Made by a program: the position numbers and the translations under genes
Assembly (NCBI RefSeq): GCF_022829385.1
Contig: NZ_JAKSXX010000063.1
Span: forward strand, 28,123 to 92,122
Direction of reading: 5' to 3'
Length of the DNA stretch: 64,000 nucleotides
Origin: Methylobacterium sp. J-070
GTDB lineage: Bacteria; Pseudomonadota; Alphaproteobacteria; Rhizobiales; Beijerinckiaceae
Shown: one piece after another, positions 42,485 through 52,008 of the stretch
Layout: the number at the start of each line of letters is the position of its first letter
Position numbering within the stretch: the first letter of the stretch is position 1
The notes under the pieces: generated by a model
Database searches by the model: none
The model's input: only the letters and a program-made list of their open reading frames with translations
What the model was told of the DNA's origin: nothing

Positions 42485-43396
42485 TCAGGGAGCGGTGCCC
42501 CCGCGCCCGCCGTCCGGCAGGAATCTGTCGCGTTCCTCGCGGAAGCGCCGCACGATGAAATCGCGGCAGGCCGCGACGCGGCGCGCGTCGTGGTTGTCCG
42601 GATGTGACATCAGCCAGTAAGTCCGACGGAAGCTCGTCCCGCCTAGGACGCGAACGAGGTCGGGACAGTCTGCGGCCGCGAAGTCATGAAGGATGCCGAT
42701 GCCGGCCCCGGCGCGAACAGCTTCCAGCTGGCCGATCGTACCGGCGCAGCGGAAAACCCGTCGCGCCCGATCCTGCAGGAAGGTCATGTAGTCGAGCGCC
42801 GAGGCGTAGGCGTAGTCGTCGACGCCGATCACGGCCGTGTGCTTCGCCAAGTCGTCCTCGCGCTCGGGCAAGCCAGCCCGCTTGATGTAATCGCGTCCGG
42901 CGTAGAGACCGAGGCTGTAATCCGTAAGCTTGGAGAGTATCAGCCTGCCGTGCGTCGGACGATCGAGGCCGATCGCGAGGTCGGCCTCACGTCGCGATAG
43001 GGAGAACGATCGGGGCAGGGGCACGAGCTCGACGACCAAGTTGGCGTGGCGGCTCGCGAACAGGCCGAGTTCACGGGCCAGGAACAAGTTGCCCAGGCCA
43101 TCCGGCGTGCCGATCCGCACGGTGCCGCTCGGATCGGCGTCCAGAGCGCATAGCCGGGCGGCCGTGGCCATCAGCTCGGCCTCGATCCGCTCGGCCACCG
43201 GGACGAGGCTCTCACCAGCCTCGGTTAGCGTGGAACCGTTCGGCCGACGATGGAACAGCCCGACCCCGAGGGCGCCTTCCAGGGCCTCGAGCCTTCGCGC
43301 CACAGTGGCGTGGTTCAGGCCCAGGCGACGGCCGGCTTCCAGCATCTGTCCATGACGTGCGACGGCGAGGAAGACCTGGAGGTGGTCCCAATTCAT
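42485..43396 (-). CDS. LysR family regulator, divergent to mmsA
   Basis: 303 residues from ATG 43396 (MNWDHLQVFLAVARHGQMLE); an ATG 18 bases upstream is less likely. HTH with AGRRLGLNHATVARRLEALE and VGLFHRRPNGSTLTEAGESL, then a short effector domain (VRIGTPDGLGNLFLA, READLAIGLDRPTHGRL). This is the 'NHATVARR' subgroup common in Proteobacteria, different from the other two LysR genes here. Divergent placement 124 bases from mmsA suggests it controls mmsA. Confidence 0.92.
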   Translation of the reverse strand: MNWDHLQVFLAVARHGQMLEAGRRLGLNHATVARRLEALEGALGVGLFHRRPNGSTLTEAGESLVPVAERIEAELMATAARLCALDADPSGTVRIGTPDGLGNLFLARELGLFASRHANLVVELVPLPRSFSLSRREADLAIGLDRPTHGRLILSKLTDYSLGLYAGRDYIKRAGLPEREDDLAKHTAVIGVDDYAYASALDYMTFLQDRARRVFRCAGTIGQLEAVRAGAGIGILHDFAAADCPDLVRVLGGTSFRRTYWLMSHPDNHDARRVAACRDFIVRRFREERDRFLPDGGRGGTAP

Positions 43397-43411
43397 GAGC
43401 TTCGATTTCCG

Positions 43412-43465
43412 CACAACCGTTCGGCGACGGCGGCCGTTGTGTTTCGAATTTTGTAGGTCGAATTT
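43412..43465. promoter_or_regulatory. Repeats in the LysR-mmsA divergent promoter
   Basis: A dyad CACAAC (43412-43417) / GTTGTG (43436-43441) with 18 bases between, followed by a direct repeat of TCGAATTT (43444-43451 and 43458-43465). LysR regulators typically bind around a T-N11-A dyad here; these are candidates only. Confidence 0.4.
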
Positions 43466-43520
43466 GGGGCTACGACAAGCGACGGCCAGTGGGACTGTCG
43501 GCTAAGGAGATGGAACGTCC

Positions 43521-45017
43521 ATGCCCGAGATCACGCATTTCATCGGCGGCCGCCGTTCGCCGGGCCGCTCCGGCCGGTCCTCCCCCGTCTTCAATCCGGC
43601 CACCGGGGAGCAGACCGGTACGGTGGCGCTTGCCAGCCGCGACGAGGTAGAGGCCGCCGTCACGTCGGCGCGCGCAGCGTTCCCCGCCTGGGCCGGCACC
43701 ACCCCGCTGCGCCGAGCGCGGATCCTGAACCGTTTCCTCGGCATCCTCGAGGAGCGGATCGACGACCTCGCCGCGGTGATCACGGCCGAACACGGGAAGG
43801 TGCTTTCGGACGCGAAGGGCGAGATTCAGCGCGGCCTGGAGGTGGTGGAGTTCGCGACCGCCGCGCCGCAGCTTCTGAAGGGTGAGATCACCGAGAACGT
43901 CGGCACCCGCGTCGACTCCCAGTCCCTGCGCCAACCCCTGGGCGTGGTCGCCGGCATCACGCCGTTCAACTTCCCCGCCATGGTTCCGATGTGGATGTTC
44001 CCCGTCGCGCTGGCTTGCGGCAACTGCTTCATCCTGAAGCCCTCCGAACGCGATCCCTCGGCGGCGCTCATCGTCGCGGAGTGGCTCAAGGAGGCGGGCC
44101 TGCCGGACGGGGTGTTCCAGGTGGTGCAAGGCGATAAAGAGGCGGTCGACGCGCTGTTGTTCAGCTCCGGCGTCAACGCGGTGAGCTTCGTCGGCTCGAC
44201 CCCGATCGCCCGCTACATCTACGCGACCGCCACAGCCAACGGTAAGCGGGCGCAGTGCCTCGGCGGCGCCAAGAACCATATGATCGTCATGCCCGACGCC
44301 GACATGGACCAGGTGGTCGACGCTCTGATGGGTGCGGCCTACGGCTCGGCGGGCGAGCGCTGCATGGCGATCTCGGTGGCGGTGCCGGTCGGCGAGAAGA
44401 CCGCCGACGCGCTGGTTGAGCGCCTGGTCCCGAGGATCCGCGCCCTCAAGGTTGGCCCCGGCACCGATCCGGAGGCCGAGATGGGCCCGCTCGTCACGAA
44501 GCAGCACTACGACAAGGTGCGCGGCTACATCGACGAGGGCGTGGCCGAGGGCGCCGAGCTGGTGGTGGACGGCCGCGGCCTCAAGCTCCAGGGGTACGAG
44601 GACGGATACTTCATGGGAGGCACCCTGTTCGATCGCGTGACCTCAGAGATGCGCATCTACAAGGAAGAGATCTTCGGGCCGGTCCTGGCCGTCACGAGGG
44701 CGCCCGACTACGCCGCCGCCGCCCGTCTCATCAATGAGCACGAGTTCGGGAACGGAACCGCGATCTTTACCCGTGACGGTGACGCGGCCCGCGAGTTCGC
44801 CCACCAGATCGAGGTCGGCATGGTCGGCGTCAACGTGCCGATCCCGGTGCCGATGGCGTTCCATTCCTTCGGCGGCTGGAAGGCGTCGCTCTTCGGCGAC
44901 CACCACATGCATGGGCCTGAGGGCGTGCGTTTCTATACACGCCTGAAGACCATCACCACGCGCTGGCCGACCGGCATCCGCGCCGGGGCCGACTTCGTCA
45001 TGCCCACCATGCGCTAG
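43521..45017 (+). CDS. mmsA: Methylmalonate/malonate-semialdehyde dehydrogenase (CoA-acylating), MmsA
   Basis: 498 residues; ALDH fold. Oxidative decarboxylation of (methyl)malonate semialdehyde to propionyl-CoA or acetyl-CoA using CoA and NAD. The MmsA-specific features are [20 protein letters not shown], the nucleophile Cys in [11 protein letters not shown], the sequence [20 protein letters not shown] and the C-terminal [30 protein letters not shown] lies just before the ATG. Normally part of valine/inositol catabolism, but here it lies in a region with CaaD-like tautomerases, whose known product is malonate semialdehyde, a substrate for this family. Divergent from a LysR gene. Confidence 0.95.
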   Translation: MPEITHFIGGRRSPGRSGRSSPVFNPATGEQTGTVALASRDEVEAAVTSARAAFPAWAGTTPLRRARILNRFLGILEERIDDLAAVITAEHGKVLSDAKGEIQRGLEVVEFATAAPQLLKGEITENVGTRVDSQSLRQPLGVVAGITPFNFPAMVPMWMFPVALACGNCFILKPSERDPSAALIVAEWLKEAGLPDGVFQVVQGDKEAVDALLFSSGVNAVSFVGSTPIARYIYATATANGKRAQCLGGAKNHMIVMPDADMDQVVDALMGAAYGSAGERCMAISVAVPVGEKTADALVERLVPRIRALKVGPGTDPEAEMGPLVTKQHYDKVRGYIDEGVAEGAELVVDGRGLKLQGYEDGYFMGGTLFDRVTSEMRIYKEEIFGPVLAVTRAPDYAAAARLINEHEFGNGTAIFTRDGDAAREFAHQIEVGMVGVNVPIPVPMAFHSFGGWKASLFGDHHMHGPEGVRFYTRLKTITTRWPTGIRAGADFVMPTMR

Positions 45018-45460
45018 GGCCCGCCGCCGCCCTCGTCCACGCGAAGCCGACGAAAGAGGGGGCGAGGCAGCGCCGGCCAAGATAGGCAGCCGGGGATGAC
45101 GCTCCGGCTTGGCGCTGTCACGCCGGGGCTACGCGCTCGGGACGGGGCCGCCATCGGCCCCTCTCCGCCATCCGAGCGGGCACGGCGATGGATCCCCGGC
45201 CAGCCTGAGCCATGGACCCTGGCCGCGCCGCGGCGTCCGTGGCTGCCCGGCGAACGGGGACGGACGAAGCTTGTTGGGGCCGGACGGCTCGATCCGCCCT
45301 GGCCCGCGGTAGCTCCGGGGATCTCCGTCGAGGTCCCGGCTCGTTTTAGTCGGCGCCCTAAGCCAGGATGCCCTGGCAAGCCCCACGAATTGCCCGCCCC
45401 GAAGATTGCGATCGCGATCGCGCAGCGCCGGACGCGAGAACGAAGAGGGGCATCACAATG
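45018..45460. other. Gene-free stretch after mmsA
   Basis: About 440 bases, GC-rich, with only unconvincing overlapping frames. It includes GCGATCGCGATCGCG near 45410, a simple palindromic run without evident role. Leads into the palindrome and promoter of the nitronate monooxygenase gene. Confidence 0.4.
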
Positions 45461-45505
45461 TCAGATGGCACCATCTGAACTATTCATTGTACAGTATATT
45501 ATGCC
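45461..45505 (+). promoter_or_regulatory. Perfect palindrome and AT-rich promoter before nitronate monooxygenase
   Basis: TCAGATGG (45461-45468), CA, CCATCTGA (45471-45478) is a perfect 8-bp inverted repeat. It is followed by TTGTACAGTATATTATG, of which TATATTAT (~45494-45501) could be a -10 element, with the palindrome overlapping the -35 position. This reads like an operator over the promoter of the gene starting at 45556. No regulator is adjacent except the broken tetR. Confidence 0.5.
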
Positions 45506-45555
45506 CCCGGTACGTATGTGCGTGAAAAAATAACACGGGCCGGGAGCGGGCGAAC

Positions 45556-46539
45556 GTGACACTGCGGACGCGACTGACGGATACCTTTGGAATCAGGCAT
45601 CCCATCGTTCTGGCCCCGATGGATCCGGCCTCCGGGGGGGCGCTCGCCGCCGCGGTCAGCGCGGCGGGCGGGCTAGGCCTCATCGGCGGCGGGTACGGCG
45701 ACCGAGACAGCATCGAACGGGAGTTCGCCAACGCGGGCAATCAGCGGGTCGGCTACGGCTTCATCACTTGGTCGATGGCGCTGGACCCGGCGTTGCTGGA
45801 TCTGGCGCTCGCGCACAAGCCGGCCGCCATGATGCTGTCTTTCTCCGATCCGGCACCCTTCGCGGAGAAGATCCGCGCCGCGGGCGTCCCCCTGATCTGC
45901 CAGGTCCATACCCTCGAGCACGCGCGACGCGCGCTTTCGGTGGGCGCCGCCGTCCTGGTCGCGCAGGGAGCCGACGCAGGCGGCCACGGCATGACGACCC
46001 GCGGCACGATTTCCCTGGTGCCGAACGTCGTCGACCTCGTCGCGCGCGAGCGGCCAGAGGTCCTGGTGCTGGCTGCCGGTGGCATCGCCGATGGGCGCGG
46101 CATCGCCGCCGCCCTGACGCTTGGCGCGGACGGCGCCCTGCTCGGGACGCGGTTCTGGGCGACCCAGGAGGCTCTGATACATCCGGCAGCCAAGGCGCGC
46201 GTGGTCGCGGCCAACGGTGACGAGACCGTGCGCACCTCCGTCTACGACATCGTCAGGAACCGGGATTGGCCCGTCGGGTACACGGGCCGACTGATGCGCA
46301 ACAACTTCGTCAACACCTGGTTCGGCCGCGAGGATGAGCTGCGGCGCCTCGCGGGTTCCGAGCGTGAGAAGGTCGAGGCCGCCGACCAAAGCGGGGATTA
46401 CGACGTCTCGAACGTCACGGTGGGGGAATCCATCGGGTTGGTCAACGACCTTCCGCCGGCCGGCGAATTGGTGGAACGTCTGGCGGCCGATGCGGAAGCG
46501 CGCCTGACCGGCGCCGTGCGGTCGATCGTCGTCCACTGA
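45556..46539 (+). CDS. Nitronate monooxygenase (FMN-dependent, NPD-like)
   Basis: 327 residues from GTG 45556, with GGGAG nine bases upstream. TIM-barrel flavoenzyme: HPIVLAPMDPASGGALAAAV, GLGLIGGGYGD, VLVAQGADAGGHGM (with the base His in AGGHG), VLAAGGIADGRGIAAALTLG and DGALLGTRFWAT. The family oxidises alkyl nitronates such as propionate-3-nitronate to carbonyl plus nitrite; some members are related 2-enoyl reductases. A role in nitro/nitronate detoxification is plausible; propionate-3-nitronate would yield malonate semialdehyde, again the MmsA substrate. Confidence 0.9.
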   Translation: MTLRTRLTDTFGIRHPIVLAPMDPASGGALAAAVSAAGGLGLIGGGYGDRDSIEREFANAGNQRVGYGFITWSMALDPALLDLALAHKPAAMMLSFSDPAPFAEKIRAAGVPLICQVHTLEHARRALSVGAAVLVAQGADAGGHGMTTRGTISLVPNVVDLVARERPEVLVLAAGGIADGRGIAAALTLGADGALLGTRFWATQEALIHPAAKARVVAANGDETVRTSVYDIVRNRDWPVGYTGRLMRNNFVNTWFGREDELRRLAGSEREKVEAADQSGDYDVSNVTVGESIGLVNDLPPAGELVERLAADAEARLTGAVRSIVVH

Positions 46540-47039
46540 GGTCGATCATCGAAGAGACGGTATCGGACGGCGAGGGATCGCCGGCGACTAGGGCTTTTCG
46601 GCCATGGGCGGCACTCGCCACGGCAGCCGTCAACTTGCGCGATTCAGTCCGGCTCCCTGTTGGTGCGTACGCCGGCGCCCGCCAGGACACATGGCAGAGG
46701 CACGCGTCCGGTGACCTGAACGTCTCGCCCTGCGTCGAAGCGTGTCTCGCGGGGCGGCGGTCGACGAAAGGGGCACTGGCCAGCCGGCGGCCGCGATGGT
46801 GGTGCACGCCCTGGGTGGCCCGCGACCCGGTAGCGTTCACCGCGCGGAGCCCGTCTCGGCGCGATGCGGGACCCGAACGGGCGCGGCCCCGCGATGTCCC
46901 CGGCCCGCCGCGCGAAGGCGTCGTTTGTCTGGCGCCACGATCGGGAGCGACACCTCACGGCTCCAAGCCTCGGGATCCCGCTCGCGTACCCCCGGGCTCG
47001 CCACGCACGCAGGCGCCGGGAGAGGAACAACGCAGAGCG
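46540..47039. other. Gene-free stretch upstream of broken tetR
   Basis: 500 bases, GC-rich. Frames on both strands lack family resemblance or ribosome binding sites. I see nothing I can support here. Confidence 0.4.
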
Positions 47040-47640
47040 CAGGGCGGCACCGGTGCCGTGATCCTGGCCGCCGTCGTCGATGCGCCGGGTGGGCTGGAAG
47101 GCCCGGCGGTGCTCGGACCCATGGACCGCCCCATCCCGAAGGCCCAAGGGCTATTCCGGGCTGTCGTATCGGAACATGGCGCGGCAGGCCGGCGTGGATG
47201 CCAGCACACTGTACCGACGCTGACCGACGCGGCCGAGGCTCGTCGCCGACCTGTTGCTGGGCCTCTCGGAGGAACTGGTCGTCATCCCGGACACGGGAAA
47301 GCTTGAGAGCGACCTGACCGAACTGCTGCAACAGGTCGTAGGGGGCTTGGTTGATTCAGGCGCCAGGAAGATAGCCCTGTCCGTCGCGGCCGCGGCTGCG
47401 GACGGCGACGAGGAGGTCGCAGAGGTCCTGCGGTCCTTCTGGGAGCGCCGTTTCTCCATGGCGGCCGCCATCCTCGATTGGGCGCACGCCAGGGGCGAGA
47501 TCCGGGATCGCGGGTCATGCGACCTCGCGCTCGAGAACCTGGTCACGGCCGCGTGGTTTAAGGCACTCTTCAGCCAGCGTCTGATCGACTTGGCATTCGT
47601 GGAGACCCGCGTCGAGGCCACGATGAGGCTAATCGGGTAA
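47040..47640 (+). pseudogene. tetR family regulator disrupted by a nonsense codon and frame lesion
   Basis: In one frame from 47149 the sequence reads GYSGLSYRNMARQAGVDAST then LYRR, stop (TGA 47221-47223), PTRPRLVADLLLGLSEELV and a complete TetR C-domain to 47640. TetR proteins nearly always have LYRRW-P here, so TGG to TGA is the simplest reading. The first helix (GAVILAAVVDA, ~47056-47085) is in a different frame and about 40 bases too far upstream, pointing to an additional insertion or frameshift. The C-terminal part could be initiated at TTG 47254 but would lack DNA binding. Likely non-functional. Confidence 0.75.
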
Positions 47641-48337
47641 TCCCGATCCAGATGGGGTCGTTTCGAGCCCCGGTGCCTTCGGCCCGGGAAACCCTCGGCT
47701 GGAGGGGAGGACGAGTCCCCGCCAAGGTGCCACCGTCACGGCCCGCCGCCCGTGCCGCACCGCGCCGGCATTTGTACCAGGGACGGGATGGTCGGTTCCG
47801 AAGCCTCCCATCTCACGGAATGGCGTGGCCCCCGCGCCGCCGGAGCCACGCCCTTGCGGCGATTCCTTCATGCTGCGGGGCGATGACCGCCGCATTCGTC
47901 GCAGCCATCGTCGCGCGGACCCGGCCAAGACCGACGGCGCACCGAGCCGAACAGAGCTGAGCTCAGGCGCAGCCACGTCGAGACGCCGTCGCTGCTTCGG
48001 TCACGGGCACCTGCCCGGTCCGGCTCCAAGTCCATACAGGCGAACGCGCGGCGATCCGGCGTTCGCGGGCATCGATGCCGGCCGGTCCGACGGCTACGCG
48101 GGATCCGGCGCGCCTGAATATGGTCGAGCCTCCAACGTTTCCAGGTGCAAAGCGCCTGAATGGCAGACGATGTCCGAGGGTAGCGCCGGGGACCAGGTAT
48201 CTTCGCCGACGATACCTGCATCAAAACAATTCATTTGATCGGTGCGCACCGCTGCCAGAGCATCGCTGACCAACCGGAAGTCGATCACATCGTCATCCGG
48301 AAAGGATCGGCAAGGATTTGGGGGGGGCGTGCACGTG
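47641..48337. other. Long gene-free stretch before the symporter operon
   Basis: About 700 bases. Scattered open frames show no similarity I recognise. The promoter of the 48338-52218 operon should be here; the sequence just before 48240 is AT-richer (ATACCTGCATCAAAACAATTCATTTG). No clear operator dyad seen. Confidence 0.4.
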
Positions 48338-48571
48338 ATGACGGACCACGGCGTCGAGGCTCCGCGGGGACTCAACGCGACCCGCTTCCTGATGCTCGGG
48401 TTAGTTGCCCTCAGCTATTTCGCAACGTCCGTCACGTTGTTCATGCTCTCGACGGCAAAGGTGACGACCGGTCCGCTCGGCCTACCGCCGGCCATCTTGG
48501 TGATCCTGGCCTGCATGGTCCTGAGCGTGGCCTCGACCGGCTGTTACGTGTTCCTGCAGAGGAGGTCGTGA
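48338..48571 (+). CDS. Small two-helix membrane protein, symporter partner
   Basis: 77 residues from ATG 48338 after a G-rich ribosome binding site (GGGGGGGC); an ATG 96 bases upstream in frame is less convincing. Two hydrophobic helices (TRFLMLGLVALSYFATSVTL and PPAILVILACMVLSVASTGC) with a basic end. Its stop overlaps the symporter ATG by one base (TGATG). Small DUF485-type membrane proteins commonly precede acetate-type SSS symporters (yjcH-actP); this looks like an analogue, though sequence similarity to DUF485 is weak. Confidence 0.75.
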   Translation: MTDHGVEAPRGLNATRFLMLGLVALSYFATSVTLFMLSTAKVTTGPLGLPPAILVILACMVLSVASTGCYVFLQRRS

Positions 48572-50163
48572 TGGCCCGTCTCGCCCTCCCAGTCCTGGGT
48601 GCGGTGCCCCTCTCTGTCGCGTCCGCGGCCGACGCTTGGGCGGCGGCCGGCGCGCCGCAGCAGGGGCACGGGGTCACGCTGACGTTCTTCTCGGTGTTCC
48701 TGGTTCTGACCCTGGGGATCTGCGTCCTTGCGGCGCGGCGCTCGGACGGTGTCGACGAGTTCCTCGCCGCCGGCAGCTCGATCACCGCGCGCCAGAACGG
48801 CCTCGCGACGGCCGGCGACTACATGTCGGCTGGCGCCTTTCTCGGCCTGACCGGCGCCATCTACGTCTCGGGTCTGGACGGCATGTTCCTGGCGGCGAGC
48901 TATCTCGCGAGCTGGCCGATCGTCCTGTTCGTCATGGCGGAACCGCTGCGACGGCTCGGCAAGTATTCGATCGCGGATGTGCTCACGCACACCCTCGACG
49001 AGCGCCCGGCCCGGATCCTGGCGGCGGTGTGTGCCCTAGTCGTCACCAGCTTCTACCTAGTGGCCCAGATGGTCGGCGCCGGAGAGCTCATGGCCCTGCT
49101 GTTCGGCGTAGCGTACCGGCCCGCCGTTATCTCCACCGGCCTGGTGATGATCGGCTTCGCCGCCCTGGGCGGGATGAGGGCCGCGACCTGGGTCCAGATC
49201 GTCAAGGCGATCCTCATGATCGTCGGGGCTGCCATCATCAGCGGTGGGGCCATGAGGGCTTTCGGCTTCGATACCGCCGCGTTGCTTGCGGCGGCGGAAC
49301 GCTCCCACCCGCGGGGGGGAGACATCGTCAACACGTACGGGTTCTCGAAGGACATCTTCGCCACGATCTCGCTCGGGGCGGGCATCCTGTTCGGGACCGC
49401 AGGCCTCCCTCACATCTTAATGCGCTTCTTCACGGTCCGGGACGAGCGCGCGGCCCGCGTCTCGGTCTTCTACGCCACCTGCCTCATCGCGATCTTCTTC
49501 CTGCTGATCCTTCCCATCGGATACGGGAGCATCGCGCTGCTGCGCGGCGATCCGACGTTCGCGAATGCGGACGGGAACCTGCGCGGGGGGAACAACATGG
49601 CCCCGATCCACCTGGCCGCCGTGGTGGGCGGGGACTGGCTCGTCGGGTTCATCTCCGCAGTGGCCTTCGCCACCATCCTCGCTGTGGTGTCCGGCCTTCT
49701 GATCGCCGGCGCGTCGTCGATGACGAACGACCTGCTGGTGGGCCTGAGGGGCCGCCCGCTGGGCCCGAAGGCGCGCCTCAAGGCGTCGCGCCTCGCCGCG
49801 GTCGGGCTGGGCTGCCTGGGCATCGGGATGGCCATCCTGTTCGAGGGCCAGAACGTGGCCTACATGATCGCCCTCGCCACCACGATCGCCGGCAGCGCGA
49901 ATTTCCCGCTCCTCGTCCTGGCGATCTATTGGCGAGGATTGACGACCGCCGGGGCGGTGGCCGGCGGCGGCGTCGGGCTGGTCTCGTCGGTCGTGCTCAC
50001 GGGGCTGGGGCCGACGGTCTGGACCAAGGTCCTCAACATGGGGCCGCCGCTCTTCCCGTACGATGCCCCGGCCCTGATCACGATGCCGCTCGCATTCGGG
50101 ACCTGCTGGATCGTGTCCCTCGTCAGCCGACGGACACAGGCGGCGCCCGCGGTGATCGGGTGA
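48571..50163 (+). CDS. Sodium:solute symporter family (ActP-like monocarboxylate transporter)
   Basis: 530 residues from ATG 48571 with GAGGAGG upstream. The N-terminus has a signal-like helix (LALPVLGAVPLSVASAADAWA) as in ActP. About 13 helices follow; SSS motifs are DEFLAAGSSITARQNGLATA, GDYMSAGAFLGLTGAIYVSG, ADVLTHTLDERPARILAAVC, YLVAQMVGAGELMALLFG and GTAGLPHILMRFFTVRDERA, the last typical of the acetate/glycolate branch. It likely imports a short carboxylate with a cation. Being first in the operon with MmgE/PrpD and CaaD-like genes, its cargo is probably their substrate. Confidence 0.92.
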   Translation: MARLALPVLGAVPLSVASAADAWAAAGAPQQGHGVTLTFFSVFLVLTLGICVLAARRSDGVDEFLAAGSSITARQNGLATAGDYMSAGAFLGLTGAIYVSGLDGMFLAASYLASWPIVLFVMAEPLRRLGKYSIADVLTHTLDERPARILAAVCALVVTSFYLVAQMVGAGELMALLFGVAYRPAVISTGLVMIGFAALGGMRAATWVQIVKAILMIVGAAIISGGAMRAFGFDTAALLAAAERSHPRGGDIVNTYGFSKDIFATISLGAGILFGTAGLPHILMRFFTVRDERAARVSVFYATCLIAIFFLLILPIGYGSIALLRGDPTFANADGNLRGGNNMAPIHLAAVVGGDWLVGFISAVAFATILAVVSGLLIAGASSMTNDLLVGLRGRPLGPKARLKASRLAAVGLGCLGIGMAILFEGQNVAYMIALATTIAGSANFPLLVLAIYWRGLTTAGAVAGGGVGLVSSVVLTGLGPTVWTKVLNMGPPLFPYDAPALITMPLAFGTCWIVSLVSRRTQAAPAVIG

Positions 50164-50292
50164 GCGACGCCGCGGCGACCTTCTCCGGGCCTCGCGCACC
50201 GCCGTCCGCCGCCGGCTTTCCCGCGCGCCACGGTCGCTCGTCCGCGGCGACTGCCGGGCGTGCGGCGATCCACCGATTCAGCTGGAGATGGA

Positions 50293-51735
50293 ATGATGTC
50301 TGATCGCTCACCGGAGACGCGGGACCCCGAGGCGGCGACCGCCGTCCAACGGATCGCCGCGTTCGCGCAAGGGGCCAGCCCGGCGGCCTTGACGCCGGAG
50401 GTCCGGCGGACCTTCAAGCGCAACATACTCGACAGCATCGGCTGCGCGATTGCGGCGGTGCCCGGACGTCCGTTCGCGGCGCTGCGGGATCAATTCGCGG
50501 AATATCGCGCGAACGGCGGCTGCACGCTGATCGGAGGGGGCCAAACCTCGCCTGACCAGGCGGCCCTCTACAACTCGAGCCTCGTGCGGTATGTCGACCT
50601 GCTAGACAGCTACATGTCGCCGGGCGGCCTGTGCCATCCGAGCGACAACTTCGGCGTGGTCCTCGCCGCGGCCGAGCACGCGAAGGCGTCGGGCGAGGAG
50701 TTCCTTCTCGCGCTCGCGGTGGCCTACGAGATCCAGTGCCGGATCACCGCCGTCGTCCCGGTGATGGCGAAGGGCTTCAACCACGCGATCCAGCTCGCGG
50801 TCTCCGCGGCCGCCGCGTGCGGGAAGCTGTTCGGCCTGACGACGGAGGAGATCGCGCACGCGATCGCGATCGCGACGATCGACAACGTGTCGCTCACGTG
50901 CGTGCACGCCGAACCGGTGTCACAATGGAAGGGCTTCTCGCCGGGAATGACCGGCATGCGCGCGATCTACGCGGCTTCGCTGGCCAAGCGCGGCTTCACC
51001 GGACCATCGAACCTGTTCGAAGGGCCGAACGGGCTGGAACGCATGTTCGCCCAGGACATCCCGGTGGACTGGGCCGATCCCAGCCTTGAGGTCGTGTTGC
51101 AGACCGTCATGAAGAAGTACTGCTCGCTGATACATGGCCAGCCTGTCCTTGAGGCCACGCTCGCGCTGAGGCGATCGTACGACCTTGGCGCATCCGACGT
51201 GGAATCGGTCGTCTGCGACACCTTCCAGACAGGCTACGACATCGCCGGAGGCGGCGCGTTCGGGTCAAAGGATACGCCCCGGACGAAGGAGCAGGCCGAC
51301 TACAACATGAAGTACCTGATCGCCGCGGCCTTACTCGACGGACAGGTCGGGCCCGCGCAGCTGGAGGAGGCGCGCGTCCGCGCCGACGATGCGCAGGATC
51401 TCCTGTCGCGCGTGACCGTCCGGCCCGACCGATCGTTCACCGAGCGCTATCCCCTGGAACTCAACGCCCGCATCACCATCCGGACGAGGGACGGGCGCAC
51501 GCTTGAGCGGGAGCAGCGGGGCTACGAGGGCGGGTTGGACGACCCGTTGTCGTGGGACCGGACCGTCGAGAAATTCAACTGGCTGAGCGAGCCCTTCGCC
51601 GACGAAAGCCTGAGGTGGCGGATCGTCAGGGCGGTCGAGGATCTCGAGACGGGAAGCGTCCGCGATCTCATGGCGCTGCTCGCCGAAGTCCGGGCGAAGG
51701 CAACCTATCCGGCGCGCCATCCGGGCATTCAGTAA
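50293..51735 (+). CDS. MmgE/PrpD family protein
   Basis: 480 residues from ATG 50293 (MMSDRSPETRDP; the second ATG at 50296 is equivalent), GGAGATGG just upstream. All-alpha N-terminal domain with FKRNILDSIGCAIAAVPGRP, SSLVRYVDLLDSYMSPGG, CHPSDNFGVVLAAAEHAKAS, AYEIQCRITAVVPVMAKGF and QWKGFSPGMTGMRAIYAASL, then a smaller alpha/beta domain. Known members dehydrate 2-methylcitrate (PrpD), decarboxylate cis-aconitate or isomerise/epimerise related acids. No prpB or prpC is nearby, so it is probably not the methylcitrate cycle. Stop 23 bases before the CaaD alpha-like gene. Confidence 0.9.
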   Translation: MMSDRSPETRDPEAATAVQRIAAFAQGASPAALTPEVRRTFKRNILDSIGCAIAAVPGRPFAALRDQFAEYRANGGCTLIGGGQTSPDQAALYNSSLVRYVDLLDSYMSPGGLCHPSDNFGVVLAAAEHAKASGEEFLLALAVAYEIQCRITAVVPVMAKGFNHAIQLAVSAAAACGKLFGLTTEEIAHAIAIATIDNVSLTCVHAEPVSQWKGFSPGMTGMRAIYAASLAKRGFTGPSNLFEGPNGLERMFAQDIPVDWADPSLEVVLQTVMKKYCSLIHGQPVLEATLALRRSYDLGASDVESVVCDTFQTGYDIAGGGAFGSKDTPRTKEQADYNMKYLIAAALLDGQVGPAQLEEARVRADDAQDLLSRVTVRPDRSFTERYPLELNARITIRTRDGRTLEREQRGYEGGLDDPLSWDRTVEKFNWLSEPFADESLRWRIVRAVEDLETGSVRDLMALLAEVRAKATYPARHPGIQ

Positions 51736-51758
51736 ATGGCGACACGGGAGGATCGGAC

Positions 51759-51992
51759 ATGTCGATGATCTCATGCGACCTGCGGGCCGGACGGACCGAC
51801 GAGCAGAAGCGCAAGCTGACGGCCGGCATCATGAAAGCGGTCAGCGACGCCACGGGAGAACCCTGGGACAACATCTTCTTCGTCATCCGGGAAGGCCGAG
51901 GCATCAACTTCGTAGAGCATGGCCAGCACCTGCCCGACTATGTGGACGGCGCGGCCGACGACAAGGACCTGATCGCCCGTCTCAAGAAGTGA
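51759..51992 (+). CDS. CaaD alpha subunit-like tautomerase with N-terminal Ser instead of Pro
   Basis: 77 residues, MSMISCDLRAGRTDEQKRKL to LIARLKK; GGGAGGATCGGAC precedes the ATG. 4-oxalocrotonate tautomerase superfamily. The sequence closely resembles, as I recall it, the alpha subunit of trans-3-chloroacrylic acid dehalogenase (EQKR, ATGEP, NIFFVIREG, GINFVEHG, HLPDYV). Numbering from the residue after Met, the CaaD catalytic Arg8, Arg11 and Glu52 are all present. Position 1 is Ser (TCG, 51762-51764), one base from the usual Pro CCG. In CaaD the essential proline is on the beta subunit, so activity could persist. Followed 16 bases later by the beta-like gene. Confidence 0.9.
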   Translation: MSMISCDLRAGRTDEQKRKLTAGIMKAVSDATGEPWDNIFFVIREGRGINFVEHGQHLPDYVDGAADDKDLIARLKK

Positions 51993-52008
51993 CCGGAGGG
52001 AAGATACG

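Noticed and set aside
45405..45425. GCGATCGC repeat as a regulatory element
   Set aside because: Short GC-palindromic words of this type are frequent in such DNA, and nothing ties it to a gene.
50293..51735. prpD of the methylcitrate cycle
   Set aside because: No prpB or prpC is nearby, and the neighbours are a CaaD-like pair and a symporter, so only the family name is safe.
51759..51992. A start at the second ATG of the CaaD alpha-like gene (51765)
   Set aside because: It would give Ile at position 1 and shift the spacing to Arg8, Arg11 and Glu52, which fits exactly only with the first ATG.
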